Source: Pantoea sp. Mb-10 (GTDB lineage: Bacteria > Pseudomonadota > Gammaproteobacteria > Enterobacterales > Enterobacteriaceae). From it: a DNA stretch of 64,000 nucleotides. The notes under the pieces are model-generated. The model did not search any database. It was not told where the DNA came from and saw only the letters and a list, made by a program, of their open reading frames with translations. This document shows positions 19,043 to 28,407 of the stretch, piece by piece. Both the position numbers and the translations under genes were made by a program. The stretch lies in the NCBI RefSeq assembly GCF_021272205.1, contig NZ_JAJSDX010000004.1, forward strand, positions 124,001 to 188,000, in the 5' to 3' direction. Each line of letters begins with the position of its first letter. Positions within the stretch are counted from its first letter, which is position 1.

Positions 19043-20281
19043 ATGGCTATAGAAGGTTCCCCCGCAGAGGATTCCCTGCTGCGGCACAGGTCGTTTGTGG
19101 CTTTTTGGCTGGCGCGCACCTGCTCATCGTTTGGTTTTCAGATGTTTTCTGTGGCGGTGAGCTGGCAAATTTATGCGCTCACGCACAGTGCGATGGCGCT
19201 GGGCATGATTGGCCTGATGCAGTTTCTGCCTTCTGTACTGCTGGCGCTACCCGCTGGGCACTTGGCGGATCAGTACGATCGCCGCCGCATTGTGCTGCTG
19301 GGACAGTTCATCGAATGGGTCGCGCTGTTGGGGCTGGTAGCGCTAACGCTGCTGCACTGGGCTGACCGCATCGAAATCTGGGGGCTGGTGTTCTTGATCT
19401 CAGTGGCGAAAGCGCTGGAGTGGCCAGCGATTACCTCCATGCTCCCGGCGCTGGTGCCGCCGCCCATTCTGGCGCGTGCCATGGCGGCCAGTTCTGTGGG
19501 GGGGCAGGCGGCGGTGATCGTTGGCCCAACGCTCGGCGGATTGCTCTATGTGGCGGGGCCGGAAGTGGTATATGGCGTTTCCGCGCTGTTTTATCTCTTC
19601 TCTTTATTGCTGGTGAGCCGCTTGCGCTATGAACGCCCGCCGCAGGTACGCATGCCCATGACGCTGTCAACGATGTTCGCGGGCGTGCGCTTTATCCGTG
19701 AACGTAAAGACGTGCTCGGCGTGATTTCGCTCGACTTATTCGCGGTGCTGTTGGGGGGGGCGACGGCGCTGCTGCCAATCTTCGCGCAGGATATTTTGCA
19801 CACCGGACCTTGGGGGCTGGGTATGCTGCGCGGCGCGCCGTCGGTAGGCGCGCTGCTGGTGGGCGTCTGGCTTAGCCGACACAAGCTGGAAAAGCATGTT
19901 GGGATGATCATGTTCGGCTCGGTTGCCGGTTTCGGCGTGGCAACGCTGGTGTTTGCGCTCTCTACGCAGCTCTGGCTGTCGCTGCTGGCGCTGGCGGCGC
20001 TGGGCGGATTCGACATGGTCAGCATGGTGATTCGTGGGGCGCTGGTGCAATTAGACACGCCGGATGAGATGCGCGGGCGCGTGAATGCGGTTAACGCCAT
20101 TTTCATCAATACGTCGAATCAGCTCGGTGAGTTTGAGTCGGGTTTGCTGGCGGCGTGGATGGGCGCGGTGCCGGCGGCGGCGCTAGGCGGTATCGGTACG
20201 CTGGCCGTGGTGGCGGTATGGATGCTCTTGTTTCCGCATCTGCGCAAGCGGCAGAAGCTGGAGAATGAAACGGTCGTCTAG
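19043..20281 (+). CDS. MFS exporter, EntS-like family
   Basis: 412 residues from ATG 19043. HRSFVAFWLARTCSSFGFQM at the N-terminus and LALPAGHLADQYDRRRIVLL after helix 2 mark the MFS_3 (EntS/enterobactin-exporter-like) group; VQLDTPDEMRGRVNAVNAIF and NQLGEFESG are conserved in its C-terminal half. Substrate unknown: a siderophore, drug or metabolite is possible. Monocistronic, followed by a strong hairpin. Confidence 0.85.
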   Translation: MAIEGSPAEDSLLRHRSFVAFWLARTCSSFGFQMFSVAVSWQIYALTHSAMALGMIGLMQFLPSVLLALPAGHLADQYDRRRIVLLGQFIEWVALLGLVALTLLHWADRIEIWGLVFLISVAKALEWPAITSMLPALVPPPILARAMAASSVGGQAAVIVGPTLGGLLYVAGPEVVYGVSALFYLFSLLLVSRLRYERPPQVRMPMTLSTMFAGVRFIRERKDVLGVISLDLFAVLLGGATALLPIFAQDILHTGPWGLGMLRGAPSVGALLVGVWLSRHKLEKHVGMIMFGSVAGFGVATLVFALSTQLWLSLLALAALGGFDMVSMVIRGALVQLDTPDEMRGRVNAVNAIFINTSNQLGEFESGLLAAWMGAVPAAALGGIGTLAVVAVWMLLFPHLRKRQKLENETVV

Positions 20282-20288
20282 CGCATCT

Positions 20289-20314
20289 CGCAGCGGCGCT
20301 GGTGCGCCGCTGCG
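20289..20314. terminator. Hairpin between convergent MFS and dehydrogenase genes
   Basis: Perfect stem CGCAGCGGCGC / GCGCCGCTGCG with a TGGT loop, followed by a weak TTTAAGG tail, between stops at 20281 and 20333. Confidence 0.75.
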
Positions 20315-20332
20315 TTTAAGGTGCATGTGGCG

Positions 20333-21493
20333 TTAATGCGCCACGGTTTTCCCCAGGCTGGCGTCAAAAGCGTCCCAGCAGGCTGTCATGTCCACCACGG
20401 TTTTCGATTTTCGCGCTTCATCGATCTTAATCGCGGTGAGTCCCGCTTCCAGTGCATCCACAACGCTGACTTTCAGCGGTGTGCCGTGTTTGATATGTTT
20501 CACGATCTCTTCTGCCATCAGCGCATCCGCGCCGTAGTGGCCGTCATAGGCGTTACCGCTGTAGGTGGTATCCACTTCACGCTCGCCGGTACGGGCGTTA
20601 TGGACGCGGAAGTAATTACGCACGAAATCGCCCTCAGCCATGCCGTCAGTGCCCATCACGCAGAAGCGGCGAAACTCATCCGGCACGTTAAGATTGGCGT
20701 GAAAAGCCAGCGTGGCGCCATTGGCGTATTCAATTAGCGCGGTCTGGTAGTCAACAATGTCCGCATCCCCGTCAAACACGGCGTCAGTGCTCGACCAACC
20801 GCTCGGTTTGATATGGTAGACCTCGGACTGCGGCGTGACCGCACCGGTTGGCGCATGCTGCGGCGTGAAGTTTTTACGGCCGCCAAAGCTGGCGACGCGC
20901 ACCGGACGTTCGCCAATCAGCCCCTGATACAGATCAATGTCGTGACAGCATTTTTCCAGAATGTATGGCCCGGCGTATTTTTCCAGACGACGCCAGTCAC
21001 GTTGGAAAAAAGCACCGTGGTACGGTTTGATGTGTTCGGTGGCTTCAATAGAGGCGATCTCGCCGAGGCGATTCGCATCGCGCGCCTCGAGCAGATCGCG
21101 ATACAGGGGCGAATAGCGCAGCACCAACCCCACTAAAATACGCGCGTGGCCATACTGTCTCACCAACTCCGCCATAGCCAGGGTCTGCGCTTCATTGATC
21201 ACCACCGGCTTTTCCGTAAACACAGTATAGCCCGCCGCCAGCCCCTGACGAATGTGCTCAAGGTGCATGAAGTTGGGGGAGCCGACCAGCAGCAGATCAA
21301 ATCCGCCGTGCTGCAGCAGGGCGTCAACGCTATCAAACGCCTGACCGGGATCGATGCCAAAGCTGTGCAGATTGGGCAATCCCGCTGGTGCAGGATCGAC
21401 GTAGCCCACGACAGCAAACTCTGCGTCGGCGTTGTTGAACTCTTTTACTACGTGTGAAAGACGGAAGCCCAGACCAATAATGCCCACTTTCAT
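20333..21493 (-). CDS. Gfo/Idh/MocA-family oxidoreductase
   Basis: 386 residues. N-terminal Rossmann start MKVGIIGLGFRLSHVV, the EKPVV motif near residue 95 (FTEKPVVINE) with the Lys used in catalysis, and a C-terminal substrate domain with GLVLRYSPLYRDL and EKCCHDIDLY. These enzymes oxidise or reduce sugars, inositols or sugar amines with NAD(P). It diverges from the kinase/ROK pair and so probably belongs to the same sugar regulon. Confidence 0.85.
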   Translation of the reverse strand: MKVGIIGLGFRLSHVVKEFNNADAEFAVVGYVDPAPAGLPNLHSFGIDPGQAFDSVDALLQHGGFDLLLVGSPNFMHLEHIRQGLAAGYTVFTEKPVVINEAQTLAMAELVRQYGHARILVGLVLRYSPLYRDLLEARDANRLGEIASIEATEHIKPYHGAFFQRDWRRLEKYAGPYILEKCCHDIDLYQGLIGERPVRVASFGGRKNFTPQHAPTGAVTPQSEVYHIKPSGWSSTDAVFDGDADIVDYQTALIEYANGATLAFHANLNVPDEFRRFCVMGTDGMAEGDFVRNYFRVHNARTGEREVDTTYSGNAYDGHYGADALMAEEIVKHIKHGTPLKVSVVDALEAGLTAIKIDEARKSKTVVDMTACWDAFDASLGKTVAH

Positions 21494-21540
21494 GTCGTAC
21501 CCCTGAAGCCCATTGTTGACATATGTGCCGATGATTTAAC

Positions 21541-21618
21541 CATCAACTTATTACGACAGAAAAAGTAATGTCAATCTACAACCGCCATCACAAACGCAAG
21601 TTATTTTATAAGTTGATG
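21541..21618. promoter_or_regulatory. Inverted CATCAACTTA pair in the divergent promoter region
   Basis: CATCAACTTA at 21541-21550 faces TAAGTTGATG at 21609-21618 in a very AT-rich 250-bp gap between the oxidoreductase and the sugar kinase. T/A-rich tracts (TTATTTTATAAG and similar) resemble sites used by ROK regulators. It is likely the operator region for the ROK protein encoded two genes downstream. That link is inferred. Confidence 0.45.
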
Positions 21619-21743
21619 TTTTTTAGTTATTTTATTTGATATGAAGTTTGCCATATTTATTTGTTATTGCGATTTAAGTTTTTTTCCCCTATCTTTCGCA
21701 CATCTATAAGTATGATACCGCCCAAGGCAGGCAGGAGGAGTCG

Positions 21744-22619
21744 GTGCAGTCACTTATGCTCGGTATTGATGGCGGCGGCACGCGCTGCCGTGGCCGCCTC
21801 ACCGACAGCGAAGGTCGCGTGCTGGCGGAGGCCACAGGCGGTCCAGCGAATGTCTGGTCGCAGTTTGATGCCGCGCTGCAGGTCATTGAAGCGGTGATGA
21901 ATACGCTGTACTCCCAGGCCGGTTTGCCCGAAGACGCGCGCGACTACACCACGCTGGTGGCCGGGTTAGCGGGGGCGAATGTGGCCTCGGTGCGCCACCG
22001 TCTCGAAGGCTGGCAGCCGCGCTGCCAGGCGCGGCATGTTTTTACCGACGTCGAGATCGCCTGTGCGGGTGCCCACGCGGGCGAGCCGGGGGCGGTGTTT
22101 ATCATTGGCACCGGAAGCCAGGGCGCCGCCTGGGACGGCTCGCAGTTTACGCTGCTCGGCGGCTGGGGATTTGCCCTGTCGGACGCCGGGTCAGGCGCCA
22201 TTCTCGGCCAGCGCGCGCGGCGGCTTGCGCTGCTGGCGCATGAGGGCATCGTGCCACCTTCTTCGCTTACGCAGCGTATCATGGCGACTTATCAGCACAG
22301 CGCAGAACAGATGTTGCTCTGGTCAAAACAGGCGACGCCTGCCGATTGGGGCGAAGGCGTACCGGATATTTTCGCTGCCGCCCGCGAGGGCGATATCCAC
22401 GCGGTTGCGCTGGTTGAAGAGTGTGCCGCCGATCTTGCCCAGATGGTGCAACCTCTGCTGGCGCGCAGCCACGGTAAGCTGGCGTTGATGGGCGGTTTGG
22501 CCGAACCGATTACGCCTTGGCTGCCTGCCGCGATCGCCACGCAATTGGTCGTGCCAAAAAGCGATGCGCTGAGCGGGGCGATTCGCCTGGCGCATCAGTT
22601 CAATAAGCAGCCGGTGTAA
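21744..22619 (+). CDS. BadF/BadG-type ATPase, probable N-acetylhexosamine kinase
   Basis: 291 residues. MLGIDGGGTRCRGRLTD is the phosphate-1 loop, VFTDVEIACAGAHAGEPGAV the phosphate-2 region, IIGTGSQG and GGWGFALSDAGSGAILGQRA are typical of the N-acetylglucosamine-kinase/BadF group. It should phosphorylate an amino- or acetamido-sugar in the cytoplasm. GTG 21744 follows AGGAGGAG closely and is taken as start; ATG 21756 is an alternative. ROK regulator follows 28 bp later. Confidence 0.8.
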   Translation: MQSLMLGIDGGGTRCRGRLTDSEGRVLAEATGGPANVWSQFDAALQVIEAVMNTLYSQAGLPEDARDYTTLVAGLAGANVASVRHRLEGWQPRCQARHVFTDVEIACAGAHAGEPGAVFIIGTGSQGAAWDGSQFTLLGGWGFALSDAGSGAILGQRARRLALLAHEGIVPPSSLTQRIMATYQHSAEQMLLWSKQATPADWGEGVPDIFAAAREGDIHAVALVEECAADLAQMVQPLLARSHGKLALMGGLAEPITPWLPAAIATQLVVPKSDALSGAIRLAHQFNKQPV

Positions 22620-22647
22620 CCCTATTTTTCTTCAGGCAAAGAGGCTC

Positions 22648-23769
22648 ATGAGCGCTCCCAACGTAACCGCGCGTATTCTTCGGCTGATCGTCGAAAATGC
22701 GCCTATCAGCCAGTCCGACCTCAAGGTGCGCAGCGGCCTCAGCATGTCGACGGTGTCGCAGGCCACGAATCGCCTGTTAACCGGCGGCGTTGTGCAGGAG
22801 TTAGGGTTGCGGCGCGTCTCAATGGGCCGTCCCAAGACGCTGCTGGGGCTGAATCCCGATCGCGCCAGCGTGGTGGGTCTGCAGCTTAACGCGGAGCGCA
22901 ACTTAATCGTGCTGACCGACCTCAGCGGGACAATTATTGGCGAGCAGCAGATGCCATCGGGCGCGATGACGCCGAAGCAGTTGGGCGACGCGCTGGCGAA
23001 ATTTTTGCGCGGCGTGGAAGGCAGAAAAGTCGGCGCCATCGGCTTAGCCATTTCCGGTCTGGTGGATGCCAGCAGCGGCACCTGCCTGCTGTCGCGCGCG
23101 TTGGATTGGCACAATGTTCCCATTGCCCGCCTGCTGGAAGAGCGCTTTTCGCTGCCGGTTTTTGTTGAGAATGACGCCAATGCGCTGGCGATGGCGGCGC
23201 TGGTGTTTGGCCAGCTTGGCCACGCCCAGTCGGCGGTGATTGGCACCTTTGGCAAGGGTATTGGCGCGGGCATTTTGCTTGATCGCCAGTTGTATCGCGG
23301 ACGACACGGCAAAGCCGGAGAGATCGGTGTCTCGCTGCTGGGCGACGGTACCGAGCGTTTGCTGGAGGATGTCGCCTCGTCACAGGCCATTTTGCAGCGC
23401 GTGGCCGCGTCGCTGAAGCATGAACCCCCTGCCACGCTGCGCGATCTCGATATGCAGCCCACGCCGGAGGTATTGAACGCGCTGGCGGAGGCCGGTCAAT
23501 GCCTCGGCATGTCGTTGGCAAACCTGTCGGTGGCCTACGATCCCGACGTGGTGTATCTGGCGATGGAGCCGCAAATGGCGTCCCGCATTCTGCTCGATCA
23601 CATTACCCAAAGTTTTCAGAGCTATCGTCTTAAGCTGACTCCGCACACCACACCGCTTCAATTTCTCACCGAGTCTAACCGGATGTGGGCTCAAGGCGCC
23701 GCCGGCTTCGCCGTGAATAAGCTGCTGGATTTGCTGGCCGCGCAGGCAGATGAAGAGGGCAGCGTGTAA
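22648..23769 (+). CDS. ROK-family transcriptional regulator
   Basis: 373 residues. N-terminal winged helix (PISQSDLKVRSGLSMSTVSQ) followed by a ROK sugar-kinase-like domain: AIGLAISGLVDASSGTCLLS, VFVENDANALAMAAL, GKGIGAGILLDRQLYRGRHG. The zinc-site CxCGxxGC seen in NagC and Mlc appears absent: the run is GKAGEIGVSLLGDGTERLLE. It likely represses the kinase, dehydrogenase or ABC genes around it in response to a sugar. Confidence 0.85.
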   Translation: MSAPNVTARILRLIVENAPISQSDLKVRSGLSMSTVSQATNRLLTGGVVQELGLRRVSMGRPKTLLGLNPDRASVVGLQLNAERNLIVLTDLSGTIIGEQQMPSGAMTPKQLGDALAKFLRGVEGRKVGAIGLAISGLVDASSGTCLLSRALDWHNVPIARLLEERFSLPVFVENDANALAMAALVFGQLGHAQSAVIGTFGKGIGAGILLDRQLYRGRHGKAGEIGVSLLGDGTERLLEDVASSQAILQRVAASLKHEPPATLRDLDMQPTPEVLNALAEAGQCLGMSLANLSVAYDPDVVYLAMEPQMASRILLDHITQSFQSYRLKLTPHTTPLQFLTESNRMWAQGAAGFAVNKLLDLLAAQADEEGSV

Positions 23770-24772
23770 GGGGCGCCTGGCCGCGCCCGCTGGCCTTGCC
23801 CTTCGCGGGCGGCGTTTGCTGCTGCGCAGCAGCGGATTTGCCGCAGGCAGCGGCTCGGTGCTTTCTCGCTGGCCTAGCACGGTGCAACTTTCGTTCGCTA
23901 ATGGCACAGGCAGGTGCCTTTGCCGCGCTGCGGCGACCGAGCAGAGGGCGCCAGGCCGCGCCCTCTGCACTCCCCGGCCCTGCGCCAGCCCCGCTCGCCG
24001 CTGCGCGGTGCCTTCACTCCCTCAGCCTTCCTGACGGACCGGCGTCGATTCGCTCCTGCTCAACGCCGCCTCTCGCGGCATCCATGCCGCTCATCCTGGA
24101 AGGCCTCACTCGTTCAGCGAGTGGGGATGGCGCTTCACAACCTCCGCTGCACGCCATGATTTTTTTCGCAGCCGCCGCGTGGCGGTAAGACTTTTGAGTA
24201 CATCCAGACCGCACGGCTTCAACCAAGACCTTTTTTGTCTTCTGTTTTTTTCAGCCAGCCATTGTCTTCGCAGACCCGTTTACAGCCACCCAGACAACAC
24301 CAGACAGAAAAAAGAAAAAGGCTCTTACAGGCGGCGGTGTTGAGCGCCATCCGGAGCGCCGAATGGAGCGTGACGGCCAGGACGAAGCGGCAGGGATGCC
24401 GCTGAGAGGGCGGAATGAGCCAGGGATGGCGAATCCGCGCGGTCCGTGCGGCTGGCGCGGCGGAGTGAGGGAACAGCGGAGGCTGGCGCAGGGCGCGGAT
24501 TGCAAAGGGCCGCGCCCATCGGCCCTTTGCCCGTACGCCGCAGCGGGGTGGCTGTAACTCCCGCAGGGTTAGCGGGCGGAACCCGCTCAGAGCAATGCCG
24601 ACTGAGCGGCCGGAACCCGCGCAGGGTTCAGTAAAAACCGGCATAGCGGGCCGGCCCCCGCTCACCCTCCACCGGCTTGAGCGGGCCGGCCCCCGCTCAC
24701 CCTCCACCGGCTTGAGCGGGCCGGCCCCCGCTCACCCTCCACCGGCTTGAGCGGGCCGGACCCCGCTCATCA
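23770..24772 (+). repeat. Composite long repeat R3
   Basis: Occupies the whole gap between the ROK stop and the convergent ABC ATPase stop. Half A about 23900-24165, centre with T-runs about 24165-24310, half B about 24320-24570, followed by a 35-bp tandem array. Sequence and order match R1 (same orientation). Shared landmarks include GCAGAGGGCGCCAGGCC in half A and GCAAAGGGCC in half B. No credible gene inside. Confidence 0.85.
24651..24772. repeat. 35-bp tandem repeats at the end of R3
   Basis: CCGGCCCCCGCTCACCCTCC starts at 24651, 24686 and 24721, with a partial copy at 24756, exact 35-bp period. Copies are essentially identical, with no spacers, so this is not CRISPR. The array abuts the ABC ATPase stop codon and each unit can pair GAGCGGG with CCCGCTC. 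Confidence 0.9.
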
Positions 24773-25864
24773 TTACCGAAGACGCATCCCCTCTTGATCA
24801 AACAATAAGCCGCGTCCGGCGGCAATCCGATAACTGACGCGCGCCCCGATCGGCCGTTCGCTTACCTGCCGCTCTTCTATCACCAGTAGCTTCTCTTCAC
24901 CGATATCCAGATAGAGATAGTTGGTGTGTCCCAGCATTTCACTGAACGACAGCTCGGCGCTGAAGTGCAGGGCATCCGGTTCGGCGTGCGCGGCTTCGAA
25001 ATGCTCGGGACGCACGCCGAGCGTGACTTTCTGCCCTTCGTGGCAAGGCGCGTCAATGTTCAACATGAGATCGCGAATCCCTAACGCCGGTACCCGCAGT
25101 TGAACCGCACCGGGCGTGGTGGCGGCGACTTCTGCCGCGAGGAAATTCATCTTCGGCGAGCCGATAAAGCCCGCCACAAACAGATTATCGGGATCGTGAT
25201 AGAGCGTCATGGGCGCGCCCACCTGCTCAATGCGCCCCTGGCGCAGCACCACGATACGATCCGCCAGCGTCATCGCTTCCAGCTGGTCGTGGGTCACATA
25301 AATCATGGTGTTACCGAGTGATGCGTGCAGCCGCGCGATCTCAATACGCATCTGCAGACGCAGCTCCGCATCCAGGTTTGAGAGCGGTTCATCGAACAGG
25401 AATATGCGCGGGTGACGAATAATGGCGCGCCCAATGGCGACGCGCTGCCGCTGGCCGCCAGAGAGCGCGCGCGGAAGACGATCCAGCAGCTCTGTCAGCT
25501 GCAGCCGCGCGGCGGTTTGCGCAATCGCTTCGGCGATCTCGGCTTTGGGACGCTTCATCACTTCCAGCGGATAGGCGAGGTTGCCGCGCACCGTCATGTT
25601 GGGATAGAGCGCATAGGACTGGAATACCATGGCGATGCCACGCTCGGTAGCGGGCTGGTGCGTCATGTCGGCGCCTTCAATCAGCAGGGTGCCGTCGCTG
25701 ATCTCCTCGAGGCCGGCAATCATACGCAGCAAGGTGGATTTGCCACACCCGGAAGGGCCAACAAACACCACAAATTCGCCGCTGTTGATGGTGAGATCGA
25801 TACCGTGAATCACATTCACGCGATCGTAGGATTTCTTCACATTTTGCAGATGCAGGCTGGTCAT
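24773..25864 (-). CDS. Sugar ABC transporter ATP-binding protein (UgpC/MsmK-like)
   Basis: 363 residues. Walker [11 protein letters not shown]-loop [14 protein letters not shown], signature [14 protein letters not shown], Walker [16 protein letters not shown], and H-loop [14 protein letters not shown]. The C-terminal TOBE-like regulatory domain marks the MalK/UgpC group. It most likely energises the permeases encoded at 28408-30095, from which it is split by a GNAT gene and a divergent promoter. Confidence 0.9.
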   Translation of the reverse strand: MTSLHLQNVKKSYDRVNVIHGIDLTINSGEFVVFVGPSGCGKSTLLRMIAGLEEISDGTLLIEGADMTHQPATERGIAMVFQSYALYPNMTVRGNLAYPLEVMKRPKAEIAEAIAQTAARLQLTELLDRLPRALSGGQRQRVAIGRAIIRHPRIFLFDEPLSNLDAELRLQMRIEIARLHASLGNTMIYVTHDQLEAMTLADRIVVLRQGRIEQVGAPMTLYHDPDNLFVAGFIGSPKMNFLAAEVAATTPGAVQLRVPALGIRDLMLNIDAPCHEGQKVTLGVRPEHFEAAHAEPDALHFSAELSFSEMLGHTNYLYLDIGEEKLLVIEERQVSERPIGARVSYRIAAGRGLLFDQEGMRLR

Positions 25865-25876
25865 CGGTTGCCTCTG

Positions 25877-26476
25877 TCAGAGTCGTTGGCCCATGTAGAT
25901 GGCGTTACTGCGCAGAATAGGGGTAAACCCGAGGCGCTGATAAAAGCCGCACACCTGCTCATTTTGCAGACTGACGCCGAGGTGAACGCCCGGTACGCCA
26001 GCCGCACGCAGCTTTTGCAGCAGCTGTTCAATCAATTTACGCCCCCAGCCGCCGGCTTGCGCAGCGGGCAGCAGATTGATGTGCAGGTGCGCGGGCCATT
26101 CGCTTACCAACGCCTCCGCCGCCGCGTCAGGATGCTGAATCGCCTCCAGTACTTTGCTGTCCAGCGGTGCGCGCGGCGCGTAATCGCGATAGGTTTGTTG
26201 CAGCGCCGGCCACCAGTTTTCAGCCAGCTCGGCTTCAAACGCGCGGGTGTCGGGCGTGGCTACGGCATAGCCCACCACGTTGCCGTGCTGCTCAAGCACT
26301 AAGGCAAAATCAGGGCAGAAGCGCGCGTAGGGAATCACAAAGCGCAGGCCGGGCAGGGCCGGGTCGGAGTAGAGCGCGGTGGCGTCCGTTCCGGCATTGG
26401 CCGTCTCTAAGCAAATGCGCGACAGGGCAGGAAAATCCGCCTCGCTGGCGCGACGAATAACACTTTCAGCCGTCAT
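25877..26476 (-). CDS. GNAT-family N-acetyltransferase
   Basis: 199 residues with an acetyl-CoA loop (QAGGWGRKLIEQLLQKLRAA) and the GNAT end strand CGFYQRLGFTPILRSNAIYM. The N-terminal part resembles the OGA-like acetyltransferase domain found near glycoside catabolism genes. It lies 12 bp upstream of the ABC ATPase and is probably co-transcribed. Substrate unknown, but sugar-linked context suggests an amino sugar or related metabolite. Confidence 0.75.
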   Translation of the reverse strand: MTAESVIRRASEADFPALSRICLETANAGTDATALYSDPALPGLRFVIPYARFCPDFALVLEQHGNVVGYAVATPDTRAFEAELAENWWPALQQTYRDYAPRAPLDSKVLEAIQHPDAAAEALVSEWPAHLHINLLPAAQAGGWGRKLIEQLLQKLRAAGVPGVHLGVSLQNEQVCGFYQRLGFTPILRSNAIYMGQRL

Positions 26477-27005
26477 AGCGTGCCTCAGTGGTTAGGAGAT
26501 AGACAGATTTTACGGTAAAGAAAGCTGACTTAGTTTTCAAGACGTAATAATTGCGCCAGCGCACAAAGCTGAACGGCAGGGGTGGGGTTGGCGACGCGGT
26601 GTAGGCAGGGTGATGACTGCTCGTGCCCGGCTGCCGCTGGGATTTTCAGGCGATCGCAATGGATCACCTTGGGCGTGGGCGGAAGAAATATAGTATTTTC
26701 ATATGATCTGTCAGGTGGTTAATTCAACCCTGTGTCCATGAGTGAATTATGCTGTCACGGCGGCAGGGCGATCGTTCAGAAGGGGGCGCGCGCGTGGAAA
26801 AGCAGCATTCCCTGCTGATTTGGCGGCTTTTCTTCTCACTTTTTGCACTCTATCACAGAGCAAAAAATCCGCGCCGGGGATGTTTGACTTTCTTTTGTCC
26901 ATAAAGTAAGTATGAATTAACGCTGTTACTGCTGCTGAATCCGCCTGTCAGGAACGACAGGTGTCGCGATGAAAGGATGCCCGTCATCTGTTGGAGAAAC
27001 CGAGC
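26477..27005. promoter_or_regulatory. Divergent promoter region of the sugar ABC genes
   Basis: This 530-bp gap separates the GNAT-ATPase operon from the binding-protein operon. An inverted repeat CCTGTC-AGGAAC-GACAGG lies at 26944-26961, about 45 bp before the binding-protein gene, and could be an operator or a leader hairpin. An AT-rich stretch near 26885-26925 is the likely promoter. No gene is seen. Confidence 0.5.
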
Positions 27006-28349
27006 ATGATGTGTGATTCAACCCAAGGTTCGTTCCGTGTGAAACAGTCCCTGCGCGTGCTATCGCGTCTGGTTTCGGCGGCGGTGTTATTCGGTGCGAC
27101 CCTCGCCTCAGCGCAGGCGGTCACGCTAAACGAATGGGATATTTATAACTATCCTCAGCAGACCGCCGCAATGGATGAGGCCGTTAAAACCTTCCAGCAG
27201 AATAATCCGGGCATCACCATTCAGCGCTCGGTGCATTCGTTTGAAGACACGCGCATTCCGCTCAAGCTGGCGTTGACCGCAGGTGACGGCCCGCAAATCG
27301 CGCAGGTCAATCAGGGCGGCGGGGATATGGGCTCGCTGGTGAAAGACAAGCTGCTGTGGCCGCTGGATGACTATGCGAAAACCTACGGCTGGACCACGCG
27401 CTTCCCGGATTCCATTCTGAAGCGTAACCGCTGGTCGGATAAGCAAGACTTCGGCAGCGGCAAACTGTACGGGGTCGCCAGCCTGGGCGAGATGGTGGGA
27501 CTCTATTACAACAAAGCGCTGCTGGACAAGGCCGGGGTCGCGGTGCCCAAAACGCTGCCGGAGCTGGAAGCCGCGATGGCGAAGCTGAAAGCCGCAGGCA
27601 CGCCGCCGATGATGCTGGGGTTGCTGGATGGCAACATGGGGCAGCAGCTGCTGAGCACGCTGTGGGAAGCGCAGATTGAAAGCAAAGATCGCAAAGCGCT
27701 GGATGACCTGATTTATGACGTGGGCGGCACCTTTAAAGACGCTAAACTGGTCAAAGCCGCAGAAATGATGAAGGGCTGGAAAGACAAAGGTTATCTCTTC
27801 CCGGGCTTTGAAGGCATTGGTCATGATGACGCAGCCACGCTGTTCCAGAATGGTCAGGCGGCATTTTTAGTCAGCGGCACCTGGTATCTTGGCCAGTTTA
27901 AAGACAACAAAGATCTGCATTTCGCGGCGATGCCGATGGGCGAGGGCGTCCAGCATGCGCTGATGGTCGGCGGCACCGATTTGGCCTTCTCCATTACCAG
28001 CACGGCGAAAACCAAAGAGCAGCAGGATGCGGCGGCGAAATTTATTGATTACGTGGTGTCCGACGAGATGGCGAACCGCTGGCTGAAAGTGGGCTTCCTG
28101 CCTGCGGGCACCAGCAAAAACGCGCAAATTCCTGCGGATAATCCGCTGCTGGCTGAGGCTTACCAAGTTTGGGTGACGCTTAACGAGTATGACGGCTTAG
28201 GCCACTATCTTGACTGGGCAACCCCTACCATGAACGCCGAGCTGAATCAAAACGTGCAGCAGCTGCTGGCCGGGCGCTTAACGGCCGAGCAGATCACCAC
28301 CAACTTTGATAACAATTACCAACGTTACCTGAAAACCCTCAAGCACTGA
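27006..28349 (+). CDS. Extracellular sugar-binding protein (family 1)
   Basis: 447 residues from ATG 27006 (GGAGA eight bases upstream). A Sec signal sequence ([20 protein letters not shown], cut near AQA before VTLNEWDIY) lies slightly inside the N-terminus, so GTG 27039 is another possible start. The body has family-1 features: [54 protein letters not shown]. It delivers a sugar or oligosaccharide to the two permeases that follow. The linked GH28 suggests pectin-derived oligomers. Confidence 0.88.
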   Translation: MMCDSTQGSFRVKQSLRVLSRLVSAAVLFGATLASAQAVTLNEWDIYNYPQQTAAMDEAVKTFQQNNPGITIQRSVHSFEDTRIPLKLALTAGDGPQIAQVNQGGGDMGSLVKDKLLWPLDDYAKTYGWTTRFPDSILKRNRWSDKQDFGSGKLYGVASLGEMVGLYYNKALLDKAGVAVPKTLPELEAAMAKLKAAGTPPMMLGLLDGNMGQQLLSTLWEAQIESKDRKALDDLIYDVGGTFKDAKLVKAAEMMKGWKDKGYLFPGFEGIGHDDAATLFQNGQAAFLVSGTWYLGQFKDNKDLHFAAMPMGEGVQHALMVGGTDLAFSITSTAKTKEQQDAAAKFIDYVVSDEMANRWLKVGFLPAGTSKNAQIPADNPLLAEAYQVWVTLNEYDGLGHYLDWATPTMNAELNQNVQQLLAGRLTAEQITTNFDNNYQRYLKTLKH

Positions 28350-28356
28350 TATCGTC

Positions 28357-28380
28357 CGGCCCGGCAGCCATGCCGGGCCG
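28357..28380 (+). other. Intercistronic hairpin after the binding-protein gene
   Basis: Perfect stem CGGCCCGGCA / TGCCGGGCCG with GCCA loop and no T-run, between the binding-protein and permease genes. Such hairpins commonly protect the upstream message, giving more binding protein than permease. Confidence 0.65.
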
Positions 28381-28407
28381 AGAACAGGCCCGCAAGCGAG
28401 TACGGTT

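Noticed and set aside
24651..24772. 35-bp repeats considered as a CRISPR array
   Set aside because: The units are head-to-tail with no variable spacers, and no cas genes are nearby.
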